A stretch of DNA of 64,000 nucleotides from JAGIBJ01 sp032119595 (lineage in GTDB: Bacteria > Actinomycetota > Thermoleophilia > Solirubrobacterales > Solirubrobacteraceae). Shown in pieces: positions 23,991-32,211 of this stretch. The stretch lies in NCBI GenBank assembly GCA_032119595.1, contig JAUMBQ010000004.1, positions 1 to 64,000 on the forward strand, given 5' to 3'. Below the pieces are notes generated by a model. It made no database searches, was not told the DNA's origin, and saw only the letters and a program-made list of their open reading frames with translations. The position numbers and the translations under genes are program-made. Numbering within the stretch: position 1 is the stretch's first letter; every line of letters starts with the position of its first letter.

Positions 23991-25871
23991 GGGCGGCGGT
24001 GGCGGCGGCGCGTGAGCGCCGGTGATGGAATAGACGCGCCAGACGTCGTTGCTCCAGATCGGCGTCTTGGCCGCGAGCGCCTTCTCGTCCACCCCCCACG
24101 CGGGGTCCATGTTGGTGGAGACGATCAGGTAGTCGGCGCTGTAGCGCTTCAGGCCCGGGTCGTCGAACCGGCCGGCGAAGGCGGCTTTGTTGGCCGCCTC
24201 TCGCTCCTCGGTGGGGATGTTGTAGCTGAAGAGCCAGCCGCGATAGGCCGAAATGAGCGTCCGCCCGGCGAGCGTCGAGACCGGGTTGTTCGGCCGGTCG
24301 TCAGACGCGAAGACCGAGTCCGGCGGGGTGTTGGCCCCGACCCAGTCGGCGAGCGCGATGTCGGCGGGGCTCGCGAACTGGTACCGCAATTGGAACTCGC
24401 GGGTGATGGCGAGCGCCCCAGGGGCAATCACCAGCACGCCGAGCGGAACGATCAGTGCCAGCCAGGCACGGTGGCGGCGGAACAGTTCACTGACGAGGTA
24501 CGCGACGAAGAACCCGGCGACGAGCAACGCCCAGCTAATCAGCTTGAGGTTGTCGTACTCGAACGGCTGGAACTGGTAGAGATGCGCGACCACGAGGATC
24601 GCGAGCATCGGCAGGAGCCAGATCAGCTGTCGGTGGCGGCGCATGGCGATCGGGATCACGAGGAGCATCAGGCCGAGCACGCCGAAGTTGACCCACCAGA
24701 AATGGAAGATCGACTCGCCGTCCGACACCATCCAGCCCAGCCGCACCTGACCGCCGGTGCCCCGGCCGTTGGCGGTCTGCTGCCAAAGCAGCTGCGGGGC
24801 CGCCAGGACCAGTGCCAAGGCGATCGGGGCTGCGTGCGCTTTCGGGAAGGCGCGCGTGCGCCACGCGGCTTCGAAGGCGACGGTCGCGAGCAGCGCCCCA
24901 CCGACGATGAACGTGTGCGCGTGGGTCATCGGCATCAAGCCGACCAGGACCGCGGCAGGCCACAGCAGGCGGGTGTCTTCACGCTCGCGCGCGGCGTGCA
25001 GGAAGATCAGCACGATCAGCCCGACGGCAATCCCGAAGAGGATCGCGCGCTGCGGCAAGAAGGCGTCGGCGACCATGTTCGTCACGTGGGCGTTCACCGC
25101 GTCGACGGCCGAATAGTCCATCGGGACCTCGCCGAGGAACGAGAAGAGTCCCTTGCCGCTCTCGCGCCAGTCGGTCCAGGCCGTCCACGCGCCAGCGGCC
25201 GAGCCCATCGTGAGGGCCAAGACCATGCCGCCGATGCCGACCGAGATCCGCTTGAAGAGCCGCAGGCCGACGGTGATCAGCAGCTGGGTGCCGGCCAGTG
25301 CCAGCAGTACGCCCGGCCAGAACAGGCTGGGGTGCAGCGACCAGCCGCCCTGCAGGTAGATCGCGGTGAGCAGGTCGATCAGGAACGGGTACGTGATCTT
25401 CTCGCCGGCCGCGATCGAGAGATCCGAGGGCAGACTGGCGGTGGTGTTCAGGTGGGTAATGAACGCGGTGTGCGCGCCATAGTCAGCCCACGTCGAGCCG
25501 GCGGTCCAGAGGCCCTCGGCGTCACGCGGCAGGCTGTGGGTCCAGAACAGGCGGCCGAACATGGCGGTGGTCGCGGCGGTCGCGACACCCCATACGGCCC
25601 ACGCACGGCGACCGCCCTCTAGGGGCTGCCATTCCGGGGTATGTCCGCCGCGCCAGAGCACGAGGGTGAGAACGGCGCTGAGGGTGACGACGATCGGCAG
25701 GGCGACGTCGTACGGCAGCACGATGACGGCGAGGAATGCGAGCCACGTCCAGCTGAGGAGTCCGATGACGACGGCCATCGCGGCCGCCTCGAACGCGTAC
25801 AGCGGGAAGGGAATGCGGCGCACCAGAGTGACGCCGAGCACGAGTGCGGAGAGCAGGAAGATCAGTGACAT
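23985..25871 (-). CDS. Polytopic membrane protein, probable glycosyltransferase
   Basis: A 628-residue protein with about twelve hydrophobic segments and a hydrophilic C-terminal domain of about 130 residues (from SPADIALADWVGANTPPDSVF onward), an architecture like GT-C fold lipid-sugar-dependent glycosyltransferases. The expected acidic motif is not obvious, so the assignment rests on topology and on its neighbour: it starts four bases after the PMT-type gene on the same strand. The C-terminus ends in a Pro run (APPPPPPPA) next to the 37-base repeat. The ATG at 25871 is preferred to a longer form. Confidence 0.6.
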   Translation of the reverse strand: MSLIFLLSALVLGVTLVRRIPFPLYAFEAAAMAVVIGLLSWTWLAFLAVIVLPYDVALPIVVTLSAVLTLVLWRGGHTPEWQPLEGGRRAWAVWGVATAATTAMFGRLFWTHSLPRDAEGLWTAGSTWADYGAHTAFITHLNTTASLPSDLSIAAGEKITYPFLIDLLTAIYLQGGWSLHPSLFWPGVLLALAGTQLLITVGLRLFKRISVGIGGMVLALTMGSAAGAWTAWTDWRESGKGLFSFLGEVPMDYSAVDAVNAHVTNMVADAFLPQRAILFGIAVGLIVLIFLHAAREREDTRLLWPAAVLVGLMPMTHAHTFIVGGALLATVAFEAAWRTRAFPKAHAAPIALALVLAAPQLLWQQTANGRGTGGQVRLGWMVSDGESIFHFWWVNFGVLGLMLLVIPIAMRRHRQLIWLLPMLAILVVAHLYQFQPFEYDNLKLISWALLVAGFFVAYLVSELFRRHRAWLALIVPLGVLVIAPGALAITREFQLRYQFASPADIALADWVGANTPPDSVFASDDRPNNPVSTLAGRTLISAYRGWLFSYNIPTEEREAANKAAFAGRFDDPGLKRYSADYLIVSTNMDPAWGVDEKALAAKTPIWSNDVWRVYSITGAHAPPPPPPA

Positions 25872-25875
25872 GGGG

Positions 25876-27390
25876 CTACCGCCAGGAGTCGAGCCACATG
25901 CGGGACTCAAGGCCCTCGGGCGAGAGGGGAAGGCCGAAGGTGAGCGGCGCGAAGTACAGGAAGGTCAGGAGGGCGACGGTGAGCACAGCCCAGTACCCGC
26001 CCGCGGAGATTCGCGAGGGGAACGTCCACGGCTTGTCGTCGTCCTCGTTGATCCACCCGGTCAGGACGCCGATCCCGACGGACACGAACGCGACGCTGAA
26101 GATCAGGCCGAAGAAGTAGTGGTAGAGGAACATCGGGCGATCGATGAGCGCAAACGGCAAGTAGTTCGCCGCCCAGCCGATGCCGAGGAAGATCAGCGGC
26201 CACTTGTAGGGCGAGAATCGTCGCCGCTTGAAGATCAAGCCGCCCGCCACGAACAGGGCGCCAAGCAGCGTGCCCCACCACACGGCCGGGTTGCCGAGCG
26301 TGTAGATGTAGCGACTCTTGCCGTTTGGGGCGGTCTCGAGGTAGAGGTAGATCCCGCGCTTCATGATCGGCCAGCTCGTCCACTTGGAGGCGTACGGGTG
26401 CGAGCCGCCACCGTTGCCGAGCGAGGTCTGGCCGTTCTGCATCGCCTCGTTGAGGTCGATGAACTTCTGCGGGAAGGAGCGTTTGGCGTCCGGCGAGTAG
26501 TTCGTGTTGCCCACGAGCGTCGCTTTGAACTCCATCGGCATGTAGTCGTCGAAGAACCCGCCGCTCTTTTGAAGGAACGCGAAATGGACCGCGAAGGCCA
26601 TCACGTAGACCGTGAGCGGCACAAGCGCGAGCACCGCGAGCTGGCCGAGCACCGGACGCCACGACCGGCGCTCGCGGACGACATCGGCGAGCCACAGCAG
26701 GCCGATCAGGCCGAGCGCGGTGAGTCCGCTGACCTTCGTCGCCATGGTGCAGCCGGCCAGGAATGCGCTGGCGCCAAGGAGTAGCCAATAGGCGTTCCCC
26801 GTGCGCTTGCGAGCGGCGAGGGCCACGGTGACGGCGCTCATCCCGAACAGGAGCAGCATCGAGTCCATCAGCGTGAAGCGCGATTCGACGAGCAGGGCGT
26901 TGTCGAGCAACAACAAGCCCGCTCCGAGCGTCGCCACGCGACGGCTGCTCGTGAGCTGCCGGAGCAGGATGTAGACGACGATGATCAGGAGCGTTCCGCA
27001 GAAGGCCGGAAGGATCCGCATGGCCACGGCCGGGTCAGTGTTGGCCGCGGTAGCGTCGACTCCGGTGATCGCTGCCCAGGCGCCGAGCAGCAGCTTTCCG
27101 AGCGGCGGGTGGACGTCGAAGTAGAACGTGCCCGCCTTGTAGTTGAGCGAGTACGCGCGGAAGTAGACCTCGTCGAAGACGATCGCTCGCGGGTTCGAGA
27201 GCGACGCGAAACGCGTCACGGCCGCGAGGAAGGCGAGGATGGCCAGTTCGATGGGGATGCGGCGGAGCCCGCGGAGCCGCTCGCCGATCGTCGACGGGGC
27301 CTCGTGCTTCACCTCGGTCGGCTCTTTGGCCTCCGGGTCCGGGGTGTCGACGACGGGCTCTCCACCGTCGGTCAGTTCAGCCTGGGACAT
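25876..27390 (-). CDS. Dolichyl-phosphate-mannose--protein mannosyltransferase (PMT family)
   Basis: A 504-residue GT-C membrane enzyme that transfers mannose from a polyprenyl-phosphate carrier to Ser/Thr of exported proteins. The family signature is clear near the N-terminus: VFDEVYFRAY with the catalytic Asp-Glu, then FDVHPPLGKLLLG. About eleven hydrophobic segments follow, with the C-terminal YHYFFGL region typical of the family. The N-terminal 45 residues are a charged cytoplasmic tail. It is the first gene of a two-gene operon and is divergent from gtrA. Confidence 0.9.
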   Translation of the reverse strand: MSQAELTDGGEPVVDTPDPEAKEPTEVKHEAPSTIGERLRGLRRIPIELAILAFLAAVTRFASLSNPRAIVFDEVYFRAYSLNYKAGTFYFDVHPPLGKLLLGAWAAITGVDATAANTDPAVAMRILPAFCGTLLIIVVYILLRQLTSSRRVATLGAGLLLLDNALLVESRFTLMDSMLLLFGMSAVTVALAARKRTGNAYWLLLGASAFLAGCTMATKVSGLTALGLIGLLWLADVVRERRSWRPVLGQLAVLALVPLTVYVMAFAVHFAFLQKSGGFFDDYMPMEFKATLVGNTNYSPDAKRSFPQKFIDLNEAMQNGQTSLGNGGGSHPYASKWTSWPIMKRGIYLYLETAPNGKSRYIYTLGNPAVWWGTLLGALFVAGGLIFKRRRFSPYKWPLIFLGIGWAANYLPFALIDRPMFLYHYFFGLIFSVAFVSVGIGVLTGWINEDDDKPWTFPSRISAGGYWAVLTVALLTFLYFAPLTFGLPLSPEGLESRMWLDSWR

Positions 27391-27527
27391 ACTCCGTACC
27401 TTCTCAGAGTGACGTTGCTCAAGGAAGCGACGTGAGTCGCAGCGGCGCGGGTCACCACTCGGGCCGCCATGCTGGCTGAGCGCAGCGGGTCAGCTCCGCA
27501 GCCGGGCGTTCGGTACCGTCGGCGTCG

Positions 27528-27944
27528 ATGAGCCTGTCGGACCTCCACGTGCGCGAGTTCCTGCGGATGATCCGGTTCGTCATCGTCGGCGTGACGAACA
27601 CCGCGATCAACATGGCGGTGTACGCAGCCCTGCTCGCCGTGGACGTGCCATACGTCGCGGCTTCCGCACTCGCGAGCTTCGTAGCGATCTCGATCGCGTA
27701 CTTCCTCAACCACCGGTTCACCTTCCGCGTCGCCGAGCACTCCTCGTCGCTCGTGGTGCGGTTCTTCGCGGTTCAGACCGGCGCGGCCATCGCCAACATC
27801 GTGCTGCTCGCGCTGCTCGTTGAGCAGGCCCACATGGACCCGCTCATTGCGCAGCTCGTGATCGTCCCGCCCGTCGTCCTGACGACCTTCGCGCTCAACC
27901 GCCTCGTGGTGTTCCGGCACCACGTGGACACCCTCGTCGGCTGA
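27528..27944 (+). CDS. GtrA family membrane protein
   Basis: A 138-residue four-helix membrane protein. FVIVGVTNTAINMAVYAALL and SIAYFLNHRFTFR are the GtrA hallmarks. These proteins are thought to flip polyprenyl-linked sugars across the membrane, working with a GT2 enzyme of the kind encoded immediately convergent to it at 27946; only one base separates the two stop codons. Confidence 0.88.
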   Translation: MSLSDLHVREFLRMIRFVIVGVTNTAINMAVYAALLAVDVPYVAASALASFVAISIAYFLNHRFTFRVAEHSSSLVVRFFAVQTGAAIANIVLLALLVEQAHMDPLIAQLVIVPPVVLTTFALNRLVVFRHHVDTLVG

Positions 27945-27945
27945 G

Positions 27946-29058
27946 CTACGCCAGGTCCCCGGTGCGGGCCTGCGACGCGTCGCCCATGGTCCCAGTCTCG
28001 TGGCCGCCGTCGGCGATCGCGTGGTCCGGGGCGGGTGCGAGCAGGTTGGTATTCGCGGCGCTGAGCGTCAGCGGCTGGGTCGTCGAGCCGGTCGGTGAGA
28101 CCTCGTCATCGTCGAAGTTCACGCGCTCATCGATCACGAACAGCGGTCGTTGCTTGACCTCGTCGTAGATTTTTGCGAGGTACTCGCCGAGTAGTCCCAA
28201 GAAGATCAGCTGGACGCCGCCGAGCAGCAAGATGAGGATGTTGGTCGTCGACAGGCCCGGGATGTACGGACCAAAGAGGCGGCGGATCAACAGGAAGCCA
28301 GCAAAGAAGAATGCGCTGAGCGACAGTGCGAAGCCCAGGACGGTCGCGGCCTTGAGCGGCACGTGCGAGTACGACGCGACGGCGTCGAACGCGAGCCGGA
28401 ACAGCTTGCGCTTGGAGTAACTGGTGCTTCCGAGCGTGCGCGGGTCGCGGTCGTACATGACCTTGGCCTGCCGGAACCCGATCCAGGTCGTCATGCCGCG
28501 CACGAAGCGCGTGCGCTCGGGCATCGCGAGGAAAGTCTCCAGGGCCGGACGACCGAGGAGGCGGAAGTCGCCGGCGTTCTCGGCGAGGAACACGCCGGTC
28601 AGGCGGCTGAAGCCTCGGTAGAACAGCCGGGCCGTCACGAGCTTGAAGCGGGTCTCGCCCGACCGCTCGGCCCGTACCGCGAGCACGACTTCGGCGCCGG
28701 TCCGCCAGGTTTCGATCATCTCGTGGATGACCTCGGGCGGGTCTTGGAGATCGGAGTCGATCATGACCGTGACGTCGCCGGAGCTGTGTGCCAGGCCCGC
28801 CGACGTGGCGACGGGCTGGCCGAAGTTGCGCGCAAGTCCGACGACGCGGATGCGCGGGTCGGCATCGGCCAGTTCGCGCAGGACGCGGCGGGTGTCGTCG
28901 GCGCTGCCGTCGTCGACGAGGATCAGCTCCCAGTCGGGGTACGCGCTCAGCACGGCGGTGGTGCGGCGAACGAACTCGCCGATGCCCTCTTCTTCGTTGA
29001 AGACCGGCGCCACGACCGTGACTCGCCTGGGCTCGCGCTTGGCAGGAACTTGGACCAT
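27946..29058 (-). CDS. Family 2 glycosyltransferase (polyprenyl-phosphate sugar transferase, GtrB/DPM1-like)
   Basis: A 370-residue enzyme. The GT-A domain begins VTVVAPVFNEEEGI, with ELILVDDGSADDT and the DxD-like VMIDSDLQDPPE. Two C-terminal membrane segments (VLGFALSLSAFFFAGFLLI, ILILLLGGVQLIFLGLLGEYLAKIY) complete the GtrB/YfdH layout. It would load a sugar from a nucleotide donor onto polyprenyl phosphate, supplying the PMT-type enzyme or the polytopic protein nearby. The ATG at 29058 starts just before the GT-A strand. Confidence 0.9.
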   Translation of the reverse strand: MVQVPAKREPRRVTVVAPVFNEEEGIGEFVRRTTAVLSAYPDWELILVDDGSADDTRRVLRELADADPRIRVVGLARNFGQPVATSAGLAHSSGDVTVMIDSDLQDPPEVIHEMIETWRTGAEVVLAVRAERSGETRFKLVTARLFYRGFSRLTGVFLAENAGDFRLLGRPALETFLAMPERTRFVRGMTTWIGFRQAKVMYDRDPRTLGSTSYSKRKLFRLAFDAVASYSHVPLKAATVLGFALSLSAFFFAGFLLIRRLFGPYIPGLSTTNILILLLGGVQLIFLGLLGEYLAKIYDEVKQRPLFVIDERVNFDDDEVSPTGSTTQPLTLSAANTNLLAPAPDHAIADGGHETGTMGDASQARTGDLA

Positions 29059-29158
29059 TCGCGGAAGTGTAATGACGCGCACGCAACGGGTCACACACCA
29101 ACGCACGTGGCCATTTGATTTGACTCAAGTCCGGTCTGTCGGAGCCGAGTCACGATAC

Positions 29159-30100
29159 GTGTCGTCGCTCGTGGCCTCAGACGGACCTTCGCTGCGCGCC
29201 GAACGGTGGCTGCGGTGGCTGACCCGCTCGACGGGGCTTGGCGCTTGCGCGGTGAGCGTCGTGTTCGTGCTGGCGGTCAAGGGGCCGCTGTGGATTGCCG
29301 GCGTGAAGGGCCACGACGTGCAGTTCTTCGTCGGCATCCTCGGGTTGACCGTGGCCTACGTGGCGCTGCCTCGCGGCACGGAAGTCGATGGGCGCCCGAG
29401 CCGATGGGCGCTGATGGCTGGCCGCGCGCCAGCCGAGCCCGGAAACGCGCGCGGGCTTGCGTTCCTGGCTGTCGGCGTCAGCGTCGCGTACCTCGCGTTC
29501 GCTGCGGTTTGCTTGGTCTTGGGGGAGGTGCGGGAGTTGTCGGTGGCCTACCGGCTTGGGCAGCAGGTCGCGTTGGTGTGGTGGCTCTTCGCGGTCCTCC
29601 AACAGTGGGGCGCCACGTGGGGTGAGAGCAACGGCGAAGCGACGCCGAAGGTGGCCGATTTCAATGTCGCGTCCTGGACGTCGGCGCACTCACTTGCGCT
29701 GCGCAGTCGCTTCGGATGGGGCTTCCTCGCGATGTGCCTGGTCCACTGGCTGCTTGTGCACTACGTCGGTGGCGGCGCTGCGGTGAGCGCCGATGACGAC
29801 GCGACGTACTGGGCCATTTCCGCCGGCGTGGCGTTCGGCAGCCTCGCGGTCTCCTGGCTGGCCCGAGGTGGATGGATCACGATCGATCCGAGTCGCCAGG
29901 AAATCGCGTGGCGCCGCCCACCGCGTGGGCCCGAGGCGACGCAGGTCTGGCGCTTCGATGAGATTCAGGGGATCCGGACGAGAGGATTGACCAAGACCGT
30001 GGTGCGCATTGATGTTGGAACGCGCAACTTGGTGGTGAAGACCGCTGACAGTGAGAAGGCCTGGCAGCTGGTCGAGTCGCTGCGCGCGGAGACGGCCTGA
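29159..30100 (+). CDS. Membrane protein with C-terminal PH-like domain
   Basis: A 313-residue protein, not assigned to a family. Six hydrophobic segments are visible (for example LGACAVSVVFVLAVKGPLWIA, GLAFLAVGVSVAYLAFAAVCL, WAISAGVAFGSLAVSWLA). The last 75 residues (GWITIDPSRQEIAWRRPPRG, then IQGIRTRGLTKTVVRIDVGTRNLVVKTA) follow the strand pattern of bacterial PH-like domains. The GTG at 29159 is the best start; a GTG at 29171 is possible. Confidence 0.6.
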   Translation: MSSLVASDGPSLRAERWLRWLTRSTGLGACAVSVVFVLAVKGPLWIAGVKGHDVQFFVGILGLTVAYVALPRGTEVDGRPSRWALMAGRAPAEPGNARGLAFLAVGVSVAYLAFAAVCLVLGEVRELSVAYRLGQQVALVWWLFAVLQQWGATWGESNGEATPKVADFNVASWTSAHSLALRSRFGWGFLAMCLVHWLLVHYVGGGAAVSADDDATYWAISAGVAFGSLAVSWLARGGWITIDPSRQEIAWRRPPRGPEATQVWRFDEIQGIRTRGLTKTVVRIDVGTRNLVVKTADSEKAWQLVESLRAETA

Positions 30101-30196
30101 CGGACGCGGGTACGAGCAAAGCCGACGCCGCCGAGTGGCAGCGTCGTTACGGAAGCGACACGAGCGGGGCCGATCCCGCGCGTATGGTGAGCCGCG

Positions 30197-31459
30197 ATGG
30201 GAGCGCCCGAGGATCTGCTTGACCTGATCGAGCCCGGCGCCGACGTGATCGTCGCGATGGCCAATGGTGAGCCGCTTGAGGCGCTCGACGTGCTTGAGCG
30301 CGAGTATCGACGCCTCGACGGTGTTCGCATCCATCAGATGCATGCGATGCGGCACCGACCGTCGATGGATGGCGCGTGCGGTGACCACCTGCGGCACGTG
30401 AGCTACTTCCTCACAGGCGCGACCCGCGACGCGTTCCGCGCCGGCACGTGCGATCTCGTCCCGGCGGACTTCTCGCAGGTCCCGCGGCTGATGGCCGAGC
30501 GGACGCGCTGCTCGCTCGTGCTGGCGGCGGCCAGCCCGCCGGACGAAGACGGCTGGTGCACGCTCGGCACCAACGCCGAGTACATCGCGGCGCTGCGCGG
30601 CCGGGCTCCGTTCTTCTTGGAAGTCAATCGCCAGATGCCGCGGGCCTGTGGCGACCATCGCATCCGCCTGGCCGATGCCGCCGGCTGGTACGAGGTCGAC
30701 CGGCCACTTATCCCGATGCCGACGAAGGCGCCAGACGAGCGCGATCACACCATCGCGAGGCTGATCGCGGAGCGGGTGCCGGACGGCGCGACGCTCCAGC
30801 TCGGCATCGGCAACCTGCCGGATGCGGTCGCCGCCGCGCTTTCGGGTCATCGTGATCTCGGCATTCACAGCGAACTGATCGGCGACGGACTCATGGGCCT
30901 CGTGGAGTCCGGGGTCGCGACGGGCAGCCGCAAGACGAAGAAGCCCGGCGTCGCCGTGGGGACCTTCGCGCTCGGATCGCCGGCGCTCTACGCGTGGCTG
31001 CACGAGGAGTCGCGCGTAGAGCTGCACCGCGTCGACTGGGTCAACGATCCTCGCGTGATCGGGCAGGAGCGGTGCGTCGTGTCGGTCAACGCCACCACCG
31101 AGGTCGACCTGTACGGCCAATGCGCGTCGGAGACCATGGCTGGCCGGTACTGGTCGTCGAGCGGCGGTCAGGGCGATTTCGTGCTGGGGGCTGAGTGGTC
31201 GCCTGAGGGCCGGAGCTTCGTTGCGCTTCGTTCGACCACCGGGCGTGGCGTCGGCCGGATCCGCGCGACGCTCACCCCGGGCTCCGTCGTAACGGCTTCC
31301 AAGAACGTGATCGACCACGTCGTCACCGAGCACGGCGTCGCTTCGCTGCGCGGCCGGACCCTGGCGCAGCGGGCTCGTGCGTTGATCGCCATCGCCGACC
31401 CGGCCCACCGCGAGGGCCTGGAGCGCGAGGCCCGCGAGCTCGGGCTCCTGCCGGCGTAG
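30197..31459 (+). CDS. Acetyl-CoA hydrolase / 4-hydroxybutyrate CoA-transferase family
   Basis: A 420-residue family I-like CoA-transferase. The N-terminal half has GADVIVAMANGEPLEAL and the mid region ATLQLGIGNLPDAVAAALSGHRDLGIHSELIGDG, both typical. The active-site Glu lies in VSVNATTEVDLYGQCASE, matching the SALEVDLTGQ motif of 4-hydroxybutyrate CoA-transferases. It moves CoA between acetyl-CoA and a carboxylic acid; the acceptor is not known. The gene is monocistronic and ends before a pair of repeated hairpins. Confidence 0.85.
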   Translation: MGAPEDLLDLIEPGADVIVAMANGEPLEALDVLEREYRRLDGVRIHQMHAMRHRPSMDGACGDHLRHVSYFLTGATRDAFRAGTCDLVPADFSQVPRLMAERTRCSLVLAAASPPDEDGWCTLGTNAEYIAALRGRAPFFLEVNRQMPRACGDHRIRLADAAGWYEVDRPLIPMPTKAPDERDHTIARLIAERVPDGATLQLGIGNLPDAVAAALSGHRDLGIHSELIGDGLMGLVESGVATGSRKTKKPGVAVGTFALGSPALYAWLHEESRVELHRVDWVNDPRVIGQERCVVSVNATTEVDLYGQCASETMAGRYWSSSGGQGDFVLGAEWSPEGRSFVALRSTTGRGVGRIRATLTPGSVVTASKNVIDHVVTEHGVASLRGRTLAQRARALIAIADPAHREGLEREARELGLLPA

Positions 31460-31476
31460 GGCGCCGGCCGCGAGGG

Positions 31477-31625
31477 GCTTGCTTCCAAATGGGCCCGTTT
31501 TGGTCGCTTTTGGAAGCAAGCTCTCGGGCGGTGTGGCCGGAGCTGGCGGCGGCTGTCGGCGTTGGCGCCGGCTGCGGGGGGCTTGCTTCGAAACGGGCCC
31601 GTTTTGGTCGCTTTTGGAAGCAAAC
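31477..31625. repeat. Duplicated long hairpin between convergent genes
   Basis: Copy 1: GCTTGCTTCCAAA (31477-31489) pairs perfectly over 13 bp with TTTGGAAGCAAGC (31509-31521) around a 19-base loop. Copy 2 at 31581-31625 repeats both stem and loop with a few changes that weaken its stem. The copies are 104 bases apart. They lie between the CoA-transferase and trmL stops and probably serve as two-way terminators, although neither has a T-run. Confidence 0.85.
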
Positions 31626-31673
31626 TCTCGGGTTGGCCGGGTTGGTGGCGGCTGCCGAGGTCGGCGCGCCGGG

Positions 31674-32144
31674 CTACGCGTCGGGCGGGGTGGCGTAGCC
31701 GAGCTGGCGCCAGGCCTCGTAGACCGCGATGGCGGCGGAGTTGCTCAGGTTGAGCGAGCGGCGACCGGGCAGCATCGGGATGCGGACCTGGTCGGTGATG
31801 TGTGGGTCGTCGTAGACCTCGGCTGGCAGGCCGGTCGGCTCTGGGCCGAACAGGAGCACGTCGCCGGGCTCGTAGGCGACGTCAGCGAACGAGCGGGTCG
31901 CGTGGGTCGTGAAGGCGAAGACGCGCGTGGGCGCGAGTGCGTCCCAGGCGGCGGCCAGGTTCGGATGCACCGTGAGGTGGGCGAGGTCGTGGTAGTCGAG
32001 GCCGGCGCGGCGCAGGTTGGCGTCGGTCAGGTCGAAGCCGAGGGGCTCGACGAGATGCAGTTCGCAGCCCGTCACGGCAGCCAGGCGGATCGCGTTGCCG
32101 GTGTTCGGCGGGATCTGCGGTTGGAAGAAGAGGACGCGCACCAC
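31674..32144 (-). CDS. trmL: tRNA (cytidine(34)-2'-O)-methyltransferase
   Basis: A SPOUT-fold methyltransferase of about 156 residues that 2'-O-methylates the wobble base of tRNA-Leu isoacceptors. The motifs are in order: FFQPQIPPNTGNAIRLAAVTGCELHLVEPLGFDL, LLFGPEPTGLP, and RIPMLPGRRSLNLSNSAAIAVYEAWRQLGY, the knot that binds S-adenosylmethionine. Two adjacent GTG codons (32144, 32141) are the likely start; the open frame continues far upstream only as antisense to the next gene. The start is 67 bases from the divergent AsnB-like gene. Confidence 0.88.
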   Translation of the reverse strand: MVRVLFFQPQIPPNTGNAIRLAAVTGCELHLVEPLGFDLTDANLRRAGLDYHDLAHLTVHPNLAAAWDALAPTRVFAFTTHATRSFADVAYEPGDVLLFGPEPTGLPAEVYDDPHITDQVRIPMLPGRRSLNLSNSAAIAVYEAWRQLGYATPPDA

Positions 32145-32211
32145 GAGCGCCGATGCTCGCAGGCGAGCGCGCGCGGTGGGCTGCCGGGGCGTTGGTAGGA
32201 TCGGCGCCCTC

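Noticed and set aside
23436..25622. 728-codon plus-strand open frame with NKGRHS repeats
   Set aside because: Its repeats come from the 18-mer array and the rest is antisense to the polytopic membrane protein.
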